From an uncultured bacterium (lineage in GTDB: Bacteria > Verrucomicrobiota > Kiritimatiellia > PWTM01), in the NCBI GenBank assembly GCA_938010045.1, contig CALLFZ010000017.1:1-64000 (forward strand): a stretch of 64,000 bases of DNA. The letters run 5' to 3'. This document shows positions 36,656-46,910 of the stretch, piece by piece. Each line of letters begins with the position of its first letter. Within the stretch, counting starts at the first letter, position 1. The position numbers were made by a program, and so were the translations under genes. Under the pieces are notes generated by a model. The model saw only the letters and a list, made by a program, of their open reading frames with translations. It was not told the DNA's origin and did not search any database.

Positions 36656-36849
36656 TGGTGGCTACGGGCACAGATGCAGAGGGGTCCGATCGCCCTGGCA
36701 TCCCGGCGCCGTTGGTGGCGGCCTCCACGGCATGGGCGTTTCAACACACGAAGGCTAATCCATGGCGCGGGTAGATCTGTTTTGGGACGCCATTCGCGTT
36801 TTTTGTGATTCTAGTGAAATGTATTGTTACTTAGGTAGCGTAAGATTGG
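36656..36849. other. Intergenic region between argG and serA
   Basis: Within the 322-base gap (36656-36977) this first part holds no gene. ATGGCG near 36762 and CGCCAT near 36788 could form a weak stem followed shortly by TTTTTT near 36799, a poor terminator candidate for argG. From about 36790 the sequence turns AT-rich as it approaches the serA promoter. Confidence 0.4.
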
Positions 36850-36878
36850 TTGACTGGAACGTAATGTGGAACTATAAA
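36850..36878 (+). promoter_or_regulatory. serA promoter
   Basis: TTGACT (36850-36855) and TATAAA (36873-36878) are 17 bases apart, a near-consensus housekeeping promoter in a locally AT-rich stretch. Transcription would begin near 36885, about 93 bases before the serA ATG, which has AAGAGGG at 36965-36971. Confidence 0.75.
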
Positions 36879-36977
36879 CTGATGACGATGACTCATCCGT
36901 GCCGAGAGAAAGGGTGGTGAGGCGAGTGGTTGGTGATGGATGGCCGGCAGAGGTCTGAGGCAGAAAGAGGGTCGACC

Positions 36978-38570
36978 ATGAAGAAGGTACTGATTCCGAC
37001 TAAGCTGGACAAGGTTGCCGCGGAGATTCTTCGGAAGCACGGCGGGTATGTGGTCGTGCAAGACGATTCGGTCTCGGCCACGGAGGACGCGCTGCTGGCA
37101 TTTGCGAAATCGCATCCCGATGCCTATGCCCTGATCGTTCGGAGCGAGCGGGTGACACCTGCGCTGATTGACGCGCTTCCGTCGCTGAGGGTGATCATTC
37201 GGGCTGGGGCAGGCGTGAACACGATCGACACGCGGTATGCGCGCCGCAAGGGCATTGACGTGATGAACACGCCTGGCGCGAACGCGAACGCCGTGGCCGA
37301 GGAAGTCATTGCAATGGTGCTCGCGGACATGCGGCACATTGTCAAGGCCGACGCCTCCTGCCGCGCCGGGCAGTGGGAAAAGAAGGCGTTCATGGGTCGA
37401 GAGCTCGCGGGCAAGACGGTGGGCATTGTGGGACTCGGGGCGATTGGCCGGTTGCTCGCACGACGCCTCAGCGGATTCGAGTGCCGGCTGCTCGGCTATG
37501 ATCCGTTTGTCTCACCGGATTTGGCCGCCGAGCACGCGGTGACGCTCGTGGACCTGCCGGAGCTATTCGCCGAGTCGGACATCATCTCGCTCCACGTGCC
37601 GGAAAACGAGAAGACCCGCGGGATGGTCAATCGTGAACTCCTATCGCGAATGAAGCCCGGTGCGACGCTCGTGAATTGCGCGCGGGCCGGCATCGTGGTG
37701 GAAGCGGATTTGCGCGCGGTGAAGGCCGAGCGTTCGATTCGCTTCCTCAACGACGTGTATCCGAAGGACGAGCCCGGGCCAAAGTCGGTGGCCGACATCG
37801 CCGACCTGATGCTGCCTCATCTCGGCGCGAGCACGCGCGAGGCGAATGCGACGGCGGCGCGGCGCGCGGCGGAACAGTTGATCGATTTCGACGACAAGGG
37901 CATCACCTCCTACATCGTGAACCGCGACATTCCGGAGGGACTCGACCGTGCCTACGCCGACCTCGCGTTCCGGCTGACGCGGTTCTGCCGGGCGCTGTCG
38001 GGCTCGGACCGCCCCCTGAAGATGATTGAGACCAGCTTCTACGGTGCGCTGAAGCCGTTCGCCAGCTATCTGCTGGTGCCGATCGTCGCGGCGCTCGATG
38101 AGACGTTCGACCGTTCCATGGATCCCGCGGCCGCGCTGAAAGTCCTGCAGAACCGCGGCATCGAGTACACCGATCGCGTCACGGACGATTCGAAGGGCTA
38201 TCGCAACTCCATCACGATTGATTTGACGGTGGACCGAGGCGGCGGGGTGTTGCGCCGTACGAGCGTCCGCGGGACGGTCACCGAAGGCGCGCTGATGGTC
38301 TCGCGGGTGGACGACTTCCACAAGCTGTACATTGAGCCGGCCGGAAACCTGGTGGCGTTCTCATATCGCGACCGGCCCGGCGTGCTCGGCCAGATCGGCG
38401 CGATGCTCGCCGGCGCGGGCATCAACATTGACGACGTCCGAAATCCGCACGATTCGAAGGGCGAAATGTCGCTCGCGATCCTGCGGGTGAACCAACCGCT
38501 ATCCGCGGACGTGGTGGAGCGGATTGCGCGACAGATCTCGGCCGACATCGCCTGTTCCGTGACCCTCTGA
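36978..38570 (+). CDS. serA: D-3-phosphoglycerate dehydrogenase
   Basis: The 530-residue enzyme oxidises 3-phosphoglycerate to 3-phosphohydroxypyruvate, the first step of serine synthesis. It is the long form: catalytic/NAD domain with VGIVGLGAIGRLLARRL, the Arg in NCARAGIV, the active-site His in LPHLGAST, then an allosteric substrate-binding domain (about 320-450) and a C-terminal ACT domain (about 455-530, with FSYRDRPGVLGQIGAML). The ACT domain suggests serine feedback. ATG 36978 is chosen over 36930 because of the ribosome-binding site and family start. Confidence 0.96.
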   Translation: MKKVLIPTKLDKVAAEILRKHGGYVVVQDDSVSATEDALLAFAKSHPDAYALIVRSERVTPALIDALPSLRVIIRAGAGVNTIDTRYARRKGIDVMNTPGANANAVAEEVIAMVLADMRHIVKADASCRAGQWEKKAFMGRELAGKTVGIVGLGAIGRLLARRLSGFECRLLGYDPFVSPDLAAEHAVTLVDLPELFAESDIISLHVPENEKTRGMVNRELLSRMKPGATLVNCARAGIVVEADLRAVKAERSIRFLNDVYPKDEPGPKSVADIADLMLPHLGASTREANATAARRAAEQLIDFDDKGITSYIVNRDIPEGLDRAYADLAFRLTRFCRALSGSDRPLKMIETSFYGALKPFASYLLVPIVAALDETFDRSMDPAAALKVLQNRGIEYTDRVTDDSKGYRNSITIDLTVDRGGGVLRRTSVRGTVTEGALMVSRVDDFHKLYIEPAGNLVAFSYRDRPGVLGQIGAMLAGAGINIDDVRNPHDSKGEMSLAILRVNQPLSADVVERIARQISADIACSVTL

Positions 38571-38660
38571 GGGCGGCGTGCGGCTGCGATCGTTGCACGA
38601 CTCGATCGGCCGGGCGATACTCACGTGGCGCGGTTGAGCCGCGCGCGGGAGAGACTCTGC

Positions 38661-40064
38661 ATGTCGATTCGCACCGTCGCCTGCATCGGCGCCGGCTACG
38701 TCGGTGGCCCGACGATGGCCGTCATGGCCGAGCGTTGTCCGGATCTCGAGTTCGTGGTGGCCGACCGCGACGAGTCGCGCGTGCGCGCATGGCAAGCCGG
38801 CACGCCGCCGATCTATGAACCGGGGCTCGAGGAAATACTGCGCGTGGCGCTCCGGCGCAACCTGCAGTTCACCACGGACGTCGTTTCGGCCGTTCGGCAG
38901 GGCCAGATCATCTTCGTGAGCGTAAACACGCCAACGAAGACGTTCGGCGAGGGCGCCGGCATGGCCGCCGATCTGCAGCACTGGGAGGCCTGCGCTCGGG
39001 CGATTCGCGCCTTCGCCGACGGCCCGCGGATCGTGGTCGAGAAAAGCACGGTGCCGGTGCGGACCGCCGAGGCGATGGACCGTATCCTGAACGATGGCCC
39101 CGGACCGCGGAAATTCGAGGTTCTGTCGAACCCCGAGTTTCTGGCGGAGGGAACGGCGATCCAGGACCTGTTGGAGCCGGATCGCGTTCTGATTGGCGGC
39201 CCGGATACCGCACAAGGGCGCGAGGCGGTGGAGCAGCTCGTCTCGATCTACGCGCGGTGGGTGCCCCGCGATCGAATCCTCACGATGAGTGTCTGGTCAG
39301 CGGAGCTCGCGAAGCTGACCGCGAACGCGTTCCTCGCCCAGCGGATCAGTTCGATCAACTCGATCGCGGAGCTGTGCGAAGCCACAGGGGCTCGCATCGG
39401 TGAAGTGGCGCGCGCGATTGGGCTGGACCGGCGCATTGGCCCGAGGTTTCTGGAGGCCGGCATCGGATTCGGCGGTTCGTGCTTCCGCAAGGATCTGCTG
39501 AACCTCGCGTATCTCTGCCGCGTGGCCGGCCTGGACGAAGTGGCGGAGTACTGGACCGCGGTTGTGCGCATGAACGAGCGGCAACAGACGCGGTTTGTGG
39601 CGGGCATGTTGCGCCGCATGTTCAACACGCTCGCGGACAAACGGATCGCGCTCTTCGGTTTTGCGTTTAAGCCCGACACGGGCGACACGCGCGATAGCCC
39701 CGCGATCGCGATCGCCCGCGCGCTGCTCGCCGAGCGGGCTCGGCTGGCGATCACGGATCCGCGCGCCCTCGAGAACGCACGCCGCGAGCTGGCCGACGTG
39801 ACCGACCGGATCGAGTTTTGGGCCGACCCCTACGCGGCCGCTCGCGGCGCTCATGCGATCGCGGTGCTCACCGCCTGGCGCGAGTATCGGGATTTGGACT
39901 GGTCCGAATTGTACCGCCACATGGAACGGCCGGCCTTCGTGTTTGACGGGCGGAATGTGCTGGACGTGGACGCCCTGCACGAGATCGGCTTCAATGTCGT
40001 GCCAATTGGGGCGCCGGCCCGAATCCACGGCGGTGACCCCGCGGCCCATCTGGCCCTGACGTGA
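38661..40064 (+). CDS. ugd: UDP-glucose 6-dehydrogenase (animal-type)
   Basis: The 467-residue enzyme oxidises UDP-glucose to UDP-glucuronate for surface polysaccharides. The N-terminal NAD loop is IGAGYVGGPT. The stretch LSNPEFLAEGTAI and catalytic C274 in FGGSCFRKD are clear. Length, the GAGYVGGPT form and the Cys near 275 fit the eukaryotic-like branch more than the shorter bacterial Ugd. ATG 38661 follows GGGAGAG at 38647-38653. Its stop overlaps the GTG of the AsmA-like gene. Confidence 0.95.
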   Translation: MSIRTVACIGAGYVGGPTMAVMAERCPDLEFVVADRDESRVRAWQAGTPPIYEPGLEEILRVALRRNLQFTTDVVSAVRQGQIIFVSVNTPTKTFGEGAGMAADLQHWEACARAIRAFADGPRIVVEKSTVPVRTAEAMDRILNDGPGPRKFEVLSNPEFLAEGTAIQDLLEPDRVLIGGPDTAQGREAVEQLVSIYARWVPRDRILTMSVWSAELAKLTANAFLAQRISSINSIAELCEATGARIGEVARAIGLDRRIGPRFLEAGIGFGGSCFRKDLLNLAYLCRVAGLDEVAEYWTAVVRMNERQQTRFVAGMLRRMFNTLADKRIALFGFAFKPDTGDTRDSPAIAIARALLAERARLAITDPRALENARRELADVTDRIEFWADPYAAARGAHAIAVLTAWREYRDLDWSELYRHMERPAFVFDGRNVLDVDALHEIGFNVVPIGAPARIHGGDPAAHLALT

Positions 40065-40972
40065 ATTCGCTGCTTCGCAGACGAGTGGGCTGGGTGTTCG
40101 TCGGAGTGGGGGCCGTGCTCGCGGCGCTGCTCGTGTTCGGCTCTCTCGCCGGGCCCCGGCTCGCGCGCTCTTGGCTACAGACCGTGTTTCGTGACTCGAG
40201 CGGACTTGATGTGCGCATTGGACGCGTGAGTGCGGGCATCCGGCCACTCGGGCTGGGAATGTACGACGTTCGCCTGATGAACCCGGCAGAGTTTGGCCCG
40301 GGGGAAGCGTTGGTGATTCGCGAGCTTCGCGTGGAGCTGCCGTGGCGGGCGGTGTGGCGTCGAGAACCCACCCTCGATCTGGTTCGGTTCGATGTGCCCA
40401 GTCTTGTGATTGAACGCCGAGCTGGCGGGACGTCGAATTGGCAGCGCATCCAGGAGATTGCATTCCCGAGGCTCCGGCCCGCGGCGGACCGCGATCCGCG
40501 GCCGCCCAGTCCGCCGGAACCGCCGTCGCCCTCGGACTCCCCGCCCCCTCCTCCCTCGGAGCAGAGACCCGCGCCAAGGTCGGCGGCGCCCGTTGAAGAC
40601 GCCCCTGCGCTCAGGATCTCGCGACTTCACCTTCAAGTGGGTGTGGTCGAGATCCGTGAGGTGCGGCCGGATTGGCCCCAGCCCAAGGTTCAGCGTCTCG
40701 AGCTGAATCTCGACCAATCTTGGACGAACGTGACGGATCTGAGTGTGGTGGGAGCCGAACTGGCCGGTGTGGTGATGATCCGGTCGGCGCCGATTCTGCT
40801 GAACGAGTCGGTGGCCGAGACCGTGGGCGAAAGCGCGGCTCGGGCGATGGACAAGCTCGAACGAAAGGCCGCGCGGCTCCTCGAGAAGCTGGGGGCCGGC
40901 GGAGAGGCGGCGACCAATTGGATTGATCAGGGCCTGGAGGAGCTGCGCAAGGCCTTGCCGGGAACGTTCTGA
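40061..40972 (+). CDS. AsmA-like membrane-anchored protein
   Basis: The 303-residue protein has an N-terminal membrane helix (about 9-31) and then a beta-rich region of the AsmA/DUF748 sort (GLDVRIGRVSAGIRPLGLGMYDVRL; quoted in part as RIGRVSAGIRPL, LVIRELRVELPWRAVW). A Pro-rich insert lies near 148-178. Further strands follow, then a C-terminal helix rich in Lys and Glu. AsmA-type proteins are periplasmic and linked to outer-membrane lipid handling. GTG 40061 overlaps the ugd stop (GTGA). The assignment is by pattern and is moderate. Confidence 0.6.
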   Translation: MNSLLRRRVGWVFVGVGAVLAALLVFGSLAGPRLARSWLQTVFRDSSGLDVRIGRVSAGIRPLGLGMYDVRLMNPAEFGPGEALVIRELRVELPWRAVWRREPTLDLVRFDVPSLVIERRAGGTSNWQRIQEIAFPRLRPAADRDPRPPSPPEPPSPSDSPPPPPSEQRPAPRSAAPVEDAPALRISRLHLQVGVVEIREVRPDWPQPKVQRLELNLDQSWTNVTDLSVVGAELAGVVMIRSAPILLNESVAETVGESAARAMDKLERKAARLLEKLGAGGEAATNWIDQGLEELRKALPGTF

Positions 40973-41122
40973 AGCGCTGCAGCCAGCGCCCCCGCGCCTG
41001 GAGATGGGGCTTCACGCCGTCCGCTCTCCCCTGCTGGATATCGCAGGCCGCAAAGCTCGGGACCATCGGCGCACGATGCGGCGTTTATTCTGAACACCAT
41101 CGGCGACCGGCGGCGCAAAAGA

Positions 41123-43339
41123 CTACGGCGGGCCGACGGGCGTAAGATCGAAACGGTCAATCCAGAGTCGCATCGCAGCGTTCGTGTCGCCGCAGGGTGC
41201 CAGCCACAGAACGGCGTGGCGCACCCACGCGAGGGGCGGCAATTCGATCTCGGTATACGCGTCCGGCCGCAGCTCGTCCGCTCGCCACACGCGGTGTGCC
41301 AGTCCGCGGCCCGCGGTTCGATCGTAGACACCGAACCGCACGGCCTGATGGGTTGGCGAGCCGCCGGGCTCGATCCGGAGTCGGGCGCTGGCGCGATAGG
41401 TCACACCACTCGCGGCCTGCGTGGGCGCCCACTGAATCAACCACTCGACCGTGTGGCCGGCTGCTTCCACGGCGATGCCGTCCTCGGCGAGGGGATCCGG
41501 AACCCGACGGGCGAGCGTCCCGAGAAACGCAACCGACAGCGCGTCGTCCTCGCCCCGGAGAACACCCGCGGGAACGGCCGTGGGCCGACGGGAGCCCTCG
41601 AGCTCGATCTGGGCCAGTTCGAGGGCGATCGAGTGCGTGTGCTCACGCAGATGGGTGAGGTTGTGGCGGCGCACAGCGTCGGCGAGACGCCGCGCGGCCT
41701 CGGCGCGACGTGCCACATCGGCGCGCGAATGAAGGAGGGCATACCAGACCGGCATGCGCAAACGCTCGACCCGCAGCGCCAAGGCCCCGTCGCCGGCGGC
41801 TGTCTCTTCGGCGCGACACAAAATGTCGTCCCACTCCGTGATTGCCGCTGGCGGCAGGTCCGGCCGCTGGGGGCCATCGAAAATGCGGACGTGGGCGCCC
41901 GATTCCCGCGCGACACGTCGGCGGGACTCGAGATACGCAGTCACGTGCTCCGCGGCGCGACCGTAGACCGCGCGCACGAACTCCGGAATGAGCGCATCGG
42001 GATCGCGGGAGGGATCCCACAATAGCTGCGCCAGCACCCATGAGCGCAGTTCCGCCAGTTCGCCCCCGCCGCCAGGGGAATAGTTGCCCTGCTCGAAGAC
42101 ACCCGATACGCCGTGCGCGGCGAACGTCCGCACGTTGGGTGCCAAAACGTCGAGGTTCGGGAACGGCAACAGGTAGTGGGCAAAATCGGTCGTGTAGTCC
42201 CAGACGTAGAGGCGGCGCGCGCTACGCTGCCATCCGCGCAAGTCCTCCATGAACGCGCGATTCGTGTCTTCAGGGCAGCCATCGAGAGGGTGGGCGAAGC
42301 AGCACTCGATGCTGCAGAGCCGGATGATGACGTTGGGACGGGGGCGGATCGTGCGGGGCGGCCGTCGGGTGTACTGGTAGGCCAGCGTCTCGATACGGAT
42401 GCCCGGGTGTTCCGATTCGATGGCGGCGGCAACGTGGTTGACGAAGTCCAGCAGCGAGCCGGCGTGACTGCCTTCGGCCTCATCGAGCGCCGCACACGAG
42501 GGACACTGGCACGGGTTGTGCCAGTCGTTCTGGGAAACGGAAATGATGGTGGCATCGGGACGCTCGCGAATCCAGCGGCGGACGGCTTCGACTGCGATGC
42601 GGCGAACCTCGGGATGGGTGAGACAGAGCTGGGTATTCTCGCGGAGGCGGCGACCGTGGACCATGGAAAACCATTCGGGGTGGGCGTCGAAGTGATCGGC
42701 GGGATTGAGAATCTGTTCGAAGGTGTGCACGAAACGCCCCCACACGACGCGACCACCGTGCTCCTCCTGCAACCGGGCGTTGTTGGAATTGAGCCGATTG
42801 CGCATTGCCCAGTCCCCGTCGAAGGCCTCGGTCCAGAAGACCTCGCGGTACTCAAATGCCGGCCGCTCGCGTTGGTCAAGATCGGCCGGCAGCACCGGTT
42901 GAGCGTGGCTGGGAATGCTAGCGACGTCGCGAGTGTACCAACGGCATCCGAGGTGGTCGTGAAGGAGACCGATGGCGCCGTACAACACGCCGCGCGGACG
43001 ACCGCCCGTGATGCGGAGCGCGGTACCGGTGGGTGCCCACGCGAGGCGGTATTCTTCATCGCCCAGCGACGAATCGAACACGAGCTCGATCGCGGCGGGC
43101 TCCGCGCGTTCATTCGGGAGAATGACGAATGAGCGCCCGGTCATGTTCGAGAGCGCGCTCGCAAGTTCGCGAGCCGCGCGCTGTTCCGCGGCGGTTGGGC
43201 CGGATGGTAAACGAATGGCGGCCGGCACCGCTGCCGGCGGCAGCAGCGGACGCATGTCACCACTCTGCGCACTCCCCACCCGAATCATGGCGATTAGGGT
43301 CACCGCGCACCACGGGTGGTGGTGGGGGGTTCGGGACAT
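41123..43339 (-). CDS. Exported DUF4838 protein, probable glycoside hydrolase
   Basis: The 738-residue protein has a signal-like N-terminus, then an alpha-glucuronidase-type N-terminal domain (about 40-140, with EQRAARELASALSNMTG and GVLYGAIGLLHDHLGCRWY). The DUF4838 TIM-barrel region follows (about 170-480, including SVSQNDWHNPCQCPSC and LYVWDYTTDF). The C-terminal 200 residues are helical and then beta-rich, perhaps carbohydrate-binding. Such proteins are common in polysaccharide-degrading Bacteroidetes and PVC bacteria, but their substrate is unknown. It starts eight bases after the DUF2723 gene on the same strand. Confidence 0.82.
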   Translation of the reverse strand: MSRTPHHHPWCAVTLIAMIRVGSAQSGDMRPLLPPAAVPAAIRLPSGPTAAEQRAARELASALSNMTGRSFVILPNERAEPAAIELVFDSSLGDEEYRLAWAPTGTALRITGGRPRGVLYGAIGLLHDHLGCRWYTRDVASIPSHAQPVLPADLDQRERPAFEYREVFWTEAFDGDWAMRNRLNSNNARLQEEHGGRVVWGRFVHTFEQILNPADHFDAHPEWFSMVHGRRLRENTQLCLTHPEVRRIAVEAVRRWIRERPDATIISVSQNDWHNPCQCPSCAALDEAEGSHAGSLLDFVNHVAAAIESEHPGIRIETLAYQYTRRPPRTIRPRPNVIIRLCSIECCFAHPLDGCPEDTNRAFMEDLRGWQRSARRLYVWDYTTDFAHYLLPFPNLDVLAPNVRTFAAHGVSGVFEQGNYSPGGGGELAELRSWVLAQLLWDPSRDPDALIPEFVRAVYGRAAEHVTAYLESRRRVARESGAHVRIFDGPQRPDLPPAAITEWDDILCRAEETAAGDGALALRVERLRMPVWYALLHSRADVARRAEAARRLADAVRRHNLTHLREHTHSIALELAQIELEGSRRPTAVPAGVLRGEDDALSVAFLGTLARRVPDPLAEDGIAVEAAGHTVEWLIQWAPTQAASGVTYRASARLRIEPGGSPTHQAVRFGVYDRTAGRGLAHRVWRADELRPDAYTEIELPPLAWVRHAVLWLAPCGDTNAAMRLWIDRFDLTPVGPP

Positions 43340-43347
43340 GGTCTAGA

Positions 43348-46300
43348 TCACCGGACGAACGGTTGCAGCGCCCCGGGCAACACCACAGGCGCGCCGCCGC
43401 CTGAGGGCGGCGCGAGAAAGCTTTCGACGTCAGATCGCCGTCGCAGTTGTTCGAACCGCGGATCCTGGCGCACCTGGTTGCGCACGGCATCGCCGCCGAC
43501 CTGGACCGCATTGCGGAGCGCGGCCACGGCGTCGTCGCTGCGGCCGAGCAGCAGCCGCACCGCGGCGAGTTCCATCCATCCGTTCGCATCCGTCGGCCGT
43601 GCCATCACGTAGCGTTGGAGCGCCATATCGAGCAGCGGCGCCCGCTGGGCCTCATAGGCGAGCCGCCCCAGTTCGAGGTACACCTCGACCGGCAGTCCGG
43701 TTTGATTCAGAAGACTGGCGCAGAGCTGATCAAACTGCGCCATGCGGCCGTGCCGTCGGTAGAGCTGGGCCAGTTCGACCGCTTCCCGCAGATCGAGATG
43801 TCCGCCCTGGGCGCGTTCCTCGATCTCGGACATGCGTTTCAAGCTGCCCTCCATCTGATCAATGAAGCCCAGGAACTCTCGAATCTTCTCGTTCTGGGGG
43901 TCGCCCTTGAGGAATTCGGTGATGATCGACCGGGCCTCCGCGTAACGGCCGCGGGCGAGGTAGACGTCGGCCATGCGGAAATTGGCCTCGGGACTGAGCG
44001 GATAGAGCGCGATGGCCTGGCGGAACGCGTATTCGGCTTCGTCATACAGTCCGCGCGCGGCATAGAGACCCGCGATCGCGCCGCGCAGTTTCGAAAAGGT
44101 TTTGCGGGCGACTGCGTCGCGAAGGAACTTTCGGTCGTTCAGCAGGCGTCGGCAGTACCAGTCCCAGAAGGCGCGGTCCTTCTCGATGAGCGGAGGTTCG
44201 AGCCGCGACGGTTGCCGGCAGATTTTCATGATCAGACCGTGCGGCTCGAGAAACTCGTACATCCACGGGATCACGTAGCTTTCTTCGACGTAGAACTCGT
44301 GCTGGGGATTGTTGTCGTAGATCTGTCGCGCGAGGATGCCGTTGATCTGCATCACGCCCTGGACACCCTGGACGCTGATGCGGCCGTCTTTGACAGCGAT
44401 GTCGGCGCCGGCGGCCAGCTGGCCCGCGCGGACCATGTCAAAGTACTGCTGGAAGGCCATGTTGCTGTCGAGGATCGAGGGGATCCAGATCGTGTCGCCA
44501 TACAGGTCGCGCATCACGTTCAGGTAGGTGTTGTCGGCCAGCGCGTTTTGGGTGATCAGATACACGTCCGGCCGAATCTTCGCGGAATAGATCATGTAGG
44601 TGGGCACAAACCGTCCCGGATCCGTGCCGCCGAAAAAGATCGCGTTGGTGGCCATCGCGGGCGGCCAGGAGGGATCCGGGTAGTCCGCCCACGCGCGCTC
44701 GAATTCCTCGGGGGGAAGAGTTTTTTGAAGGTATTCGCGGATGGCCTCGGCGCCGCGCAGTTGCCAGTCGCCGAACTGCCAGCCGTAATCGTGGCCGTTT
44801 TGCTCGGCGCCGCCGACGGTCCGGATCAGCTCTTCATCGTAGTAATTTTGCCACAGCATGAGGCCGGGCGGACCGATCAGCGCGGCGGCGATCGCGGCCC
44901 ACCGGAGCAGCGGGATCGCGCCCACGATCACTTCGATCATCGCGAGCGCGAGCACAAGCCCGTAGCCGAGCCAAAGGGCGTACAGCGTATGTGACTGGAT
45001 GAATTGGACGCGACCGATGAACAGCGTTTGAACGTCGAGCGAGGGGTTCCAGAGCATGATGAAGACGACGCTGACCATCACGAACCCAACGGCAGTGGTC
45101 AGCAGCCAGCTCCGGTTTTCCGGCGTCGACTCGTAACCAAATTCGATGCGCCACAGCCCACCGTGCTGGGCCGCGTATATGAATCCACCGAGCAATGGCA
45201 GGAGCATGATCACGAAGATGATGAGCCGTGCGGTCGCTCCCATCGGTTCGCGCGAAAACAACATCCGGCCGAGCTGGAACTCGGCGAAGAGCAGTGCGAG
45301 GACGCTCAGACCCAGCAACACTCCATACACGACCGCGGTGAACAGGGACCGCGACCGGCACTGCCGTGCGATGTGGGCGACGAATTCCGCGGCCTTGGCC
45401 AGCACACCCACGCCCCCGATCGCGAGCGCCGCAAACGCGACCGCCCGATACAGGGCCACCAGCACGGGGGGAATCGACCGGCCCGCTAGGGCCAGACCCA
45501 TTTCCAGCGTCACGAGGACACCGATCATCACCGCGAGCAGAAACGCGACACTAAACATTCGGACACGGCGGCCCGCGATCGTGACCTCCCACATCGTGAA
45601 TGGCAGTACGCCGCCGACGACCAGCGGCAGGGAGAACTGGCGGCGCAGGTCCGCGAGGAACGCGGCGACCTGGTGGAAAAACTTGATCGAGAAGACGTCG
45701 GTCGGCGTGATGCGTTCATACTGGCCGCGACTGATCGCGTGCAGAAAGCCTTCCCAGGTGCGCGGGTAGCCCCAGTTCATCGGCGGATTCTGGTCCGACG
45801 CGATCGGCAGATAGAGATAAAACGAGAGCCCCAGCTCCATCAGCAGGATGGTCACGGCGGCGGTTTTACCGTTGGGCAGCAGAATCCAGCCGGCCACGGG
45901 GATGGCCACCGCGAGCAGCAGATGGATCCAGAAGGCCGGACCGCGTGGCCCTGCGGGCGCCGTCCAGGCGAGCTCGGGGTGGTTGAGTTTCACCGCGGCG
46001 ACGTTGAACAGCAGCAGCGCGACGAGCGCGGCGCCGATCACCGCAAAATCCCGGAAGAGCTCGGGATCGCGCACAAGGATGGCCAGCGCAAATGCGAAGA
46101 CGAAGAACAGGAGCGTCTGGTGATTGGTGAGCCCCAAACCGAAGAGAAAACCGATGGCGTAGAGCACGTGGCGGTCCTGGGGACGGGCAATCCAGCGGTA
46201 GATCAGCAAAGCGATGAACAACTGGAAAAAAGCATTGAGCGCGTACACCTCCGCGATCACCGATTGGGACCACATGACGGGGCTGAAGGCGAGCACAAGA

Positions 46301-46773
46301 CCTGCCGAGACACCGCAGACGGCGCAGAACACGCGCTCGACGAGCGGATCGAGCGCTTCGTTGAACCGCGCAATGGTCCGCAAGAGATCCGAGCTCGAGC
46401 GACTCACGAGCATCGCCAGCAGACCGCAGGCGAGGGCACCGAAGAACGCGGACGCGAAATTGACCCCCCAGGCGGGGTTCGGATGGCCGAGGAACGTCTT
46501 GAAATCGAACACCCACTGGAAGAACCAGGTCAACAACGTCCAGATCGGATAGCCCGGTGGATGAGGCACGCCGAGATAGTCCGAGGCGACGACCAGTTCC
46601 CCCGAGTCTTCGAGCGTGACGGTGGGCGCCAGTGTGAGGGTGTATCCGATCAGCGACAGGAGGAAGGCGGATCCAAATGCGATCCAGTCGGCGCGTCGGA
46701 AAAACGGCGATCCGGTGCGGTGATCGGCGCTGCGTGGTTCGTCCATCGTGACATCCGCGATGTTGTTGCTCAT
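43348..46773 (-). CDS. DUF2723 GT-C-type membrane protein with TPR tail
   Basis: The 1141-residue protein begins with the DUF2723 domain, a multi-helix region related to protein O-mannosyltransferases. It has EDSGELVVASDYLGVPHPPG in the first loop, where GT-C enzymes carry an acidic pair. About a dozen or more membrane helices extend to near residue 640. A soluble part follows, and the last 270 residues form TPR-like helical pairs (YDEAEYAFRQAIALYPLSPEA, YAEARSIITEFLKGDPQN). It probably transfers a sugar from a lipid carrier at the outer face of the inner membrane. It is divergent from parB. Confidence 0.85.
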   Translation of the reverse strand: MSNNIADVTMDEPRSADHRTGSPFFRRADWIAFGSAFLLSLIGYTLTLAPTVTLEDSGELVVASDYLGVPHPPGYPIWTLLTWFFQWVFDFKTFLGHPNPAWGVNFASAFFGALACGLLAMLVSRSSSDLLRTIARFNEALDPLVERVFCAVCGVSAGLVLAFSPVMWSQSVIAEVYALNAFFQLFIALLIYRWIARPQDRHVLYAIGFLFGLGLTNHQTLLFFVFAFALAILVRDPELFRDFAVIGAALVALLLFNVAAVKLNHPELAWTAPAGPRGPAFWIHLLLAVAIPVAGWILLPNGKTAAVTILLMELGLSFYLYLPIASDQNPPMNWGYPRTWEGFLHAISRGQYERITPTDVFSIKFFHQVAAFLADLRRQFSLPLVVGGVLPFTMWEVTIAGRRVRMFSVAFLLAVMIGVLVTLEMGLALAGRSIPPVLVALYRAVAFAALAIGGVGVLAKAAEFVAHIARQCRSRSLFTAVVYGVLLGLSVLALLFAEFQLGRMLFSREPMGATARLIIFVIMLLPLLGGFIYAAQHGGLWRIEFGYESTPENRSWLLTTAVGFVMVSVVFIMLWNPSLDVQTLFIGRVQFIQSHTLYALWLGYGLVLALAMIEVIVGAIPLLRWAAIAAALIGPPGLMLWQNYYDEELIRTVGGAEQNGHDYGWQFGDWQLRGAEAIREYLQKTLPPEEFERAWADYPDPSWPPAMATNAIFFGGTDPGRFVPTYMIYSAKIRPDVYLITQNALADNTYLNVMRDLYGDTIWIPSILDSNMAFQQYFDMVRAGQLAAGADIAVKDGRISVQGVQGVMQINGILARQIYDNNPQHEFYVEESYVIPWMYEFLEPHGLIMKICRQPSRLEPPLIEKDRAFWDWYCRRLLNDRKFLRDAVARKTFSKLRGAIAGLYAARGLYDEAEYAFRQAIALYPLSPEANFRMADVYLARGRYAEARSIITEFLKGDPQNEKIREFLGFIDQMEGSLKRMSEIEERAQGGHLDLREAVELAQLYRRHGRMAQFDQLCASLLNQTGLPVEVYLELGRLAYEAQRAPLLDMALQRYVMARPTDANGWMELAAVRLLLGRSDDAVAALRNAVQVGGDAVRNQVRQDPRFEQLRRRSDVESFLAPPSGGGAPVVLPGALQPFVR

Positions 46774-46910
46774 TGGATCGAATAAGCTAGGCTAGAGTCA
46801 CCAAAAAACGGAATCAAGCCGGCGAGTGCTCTCACGGCACGTTGGGGTGCGGCATGGTAGCAACTGGGGGCCGACGTTCAATCCACCGCCGGCGCCAGAA
46901 AGGACGTTCG

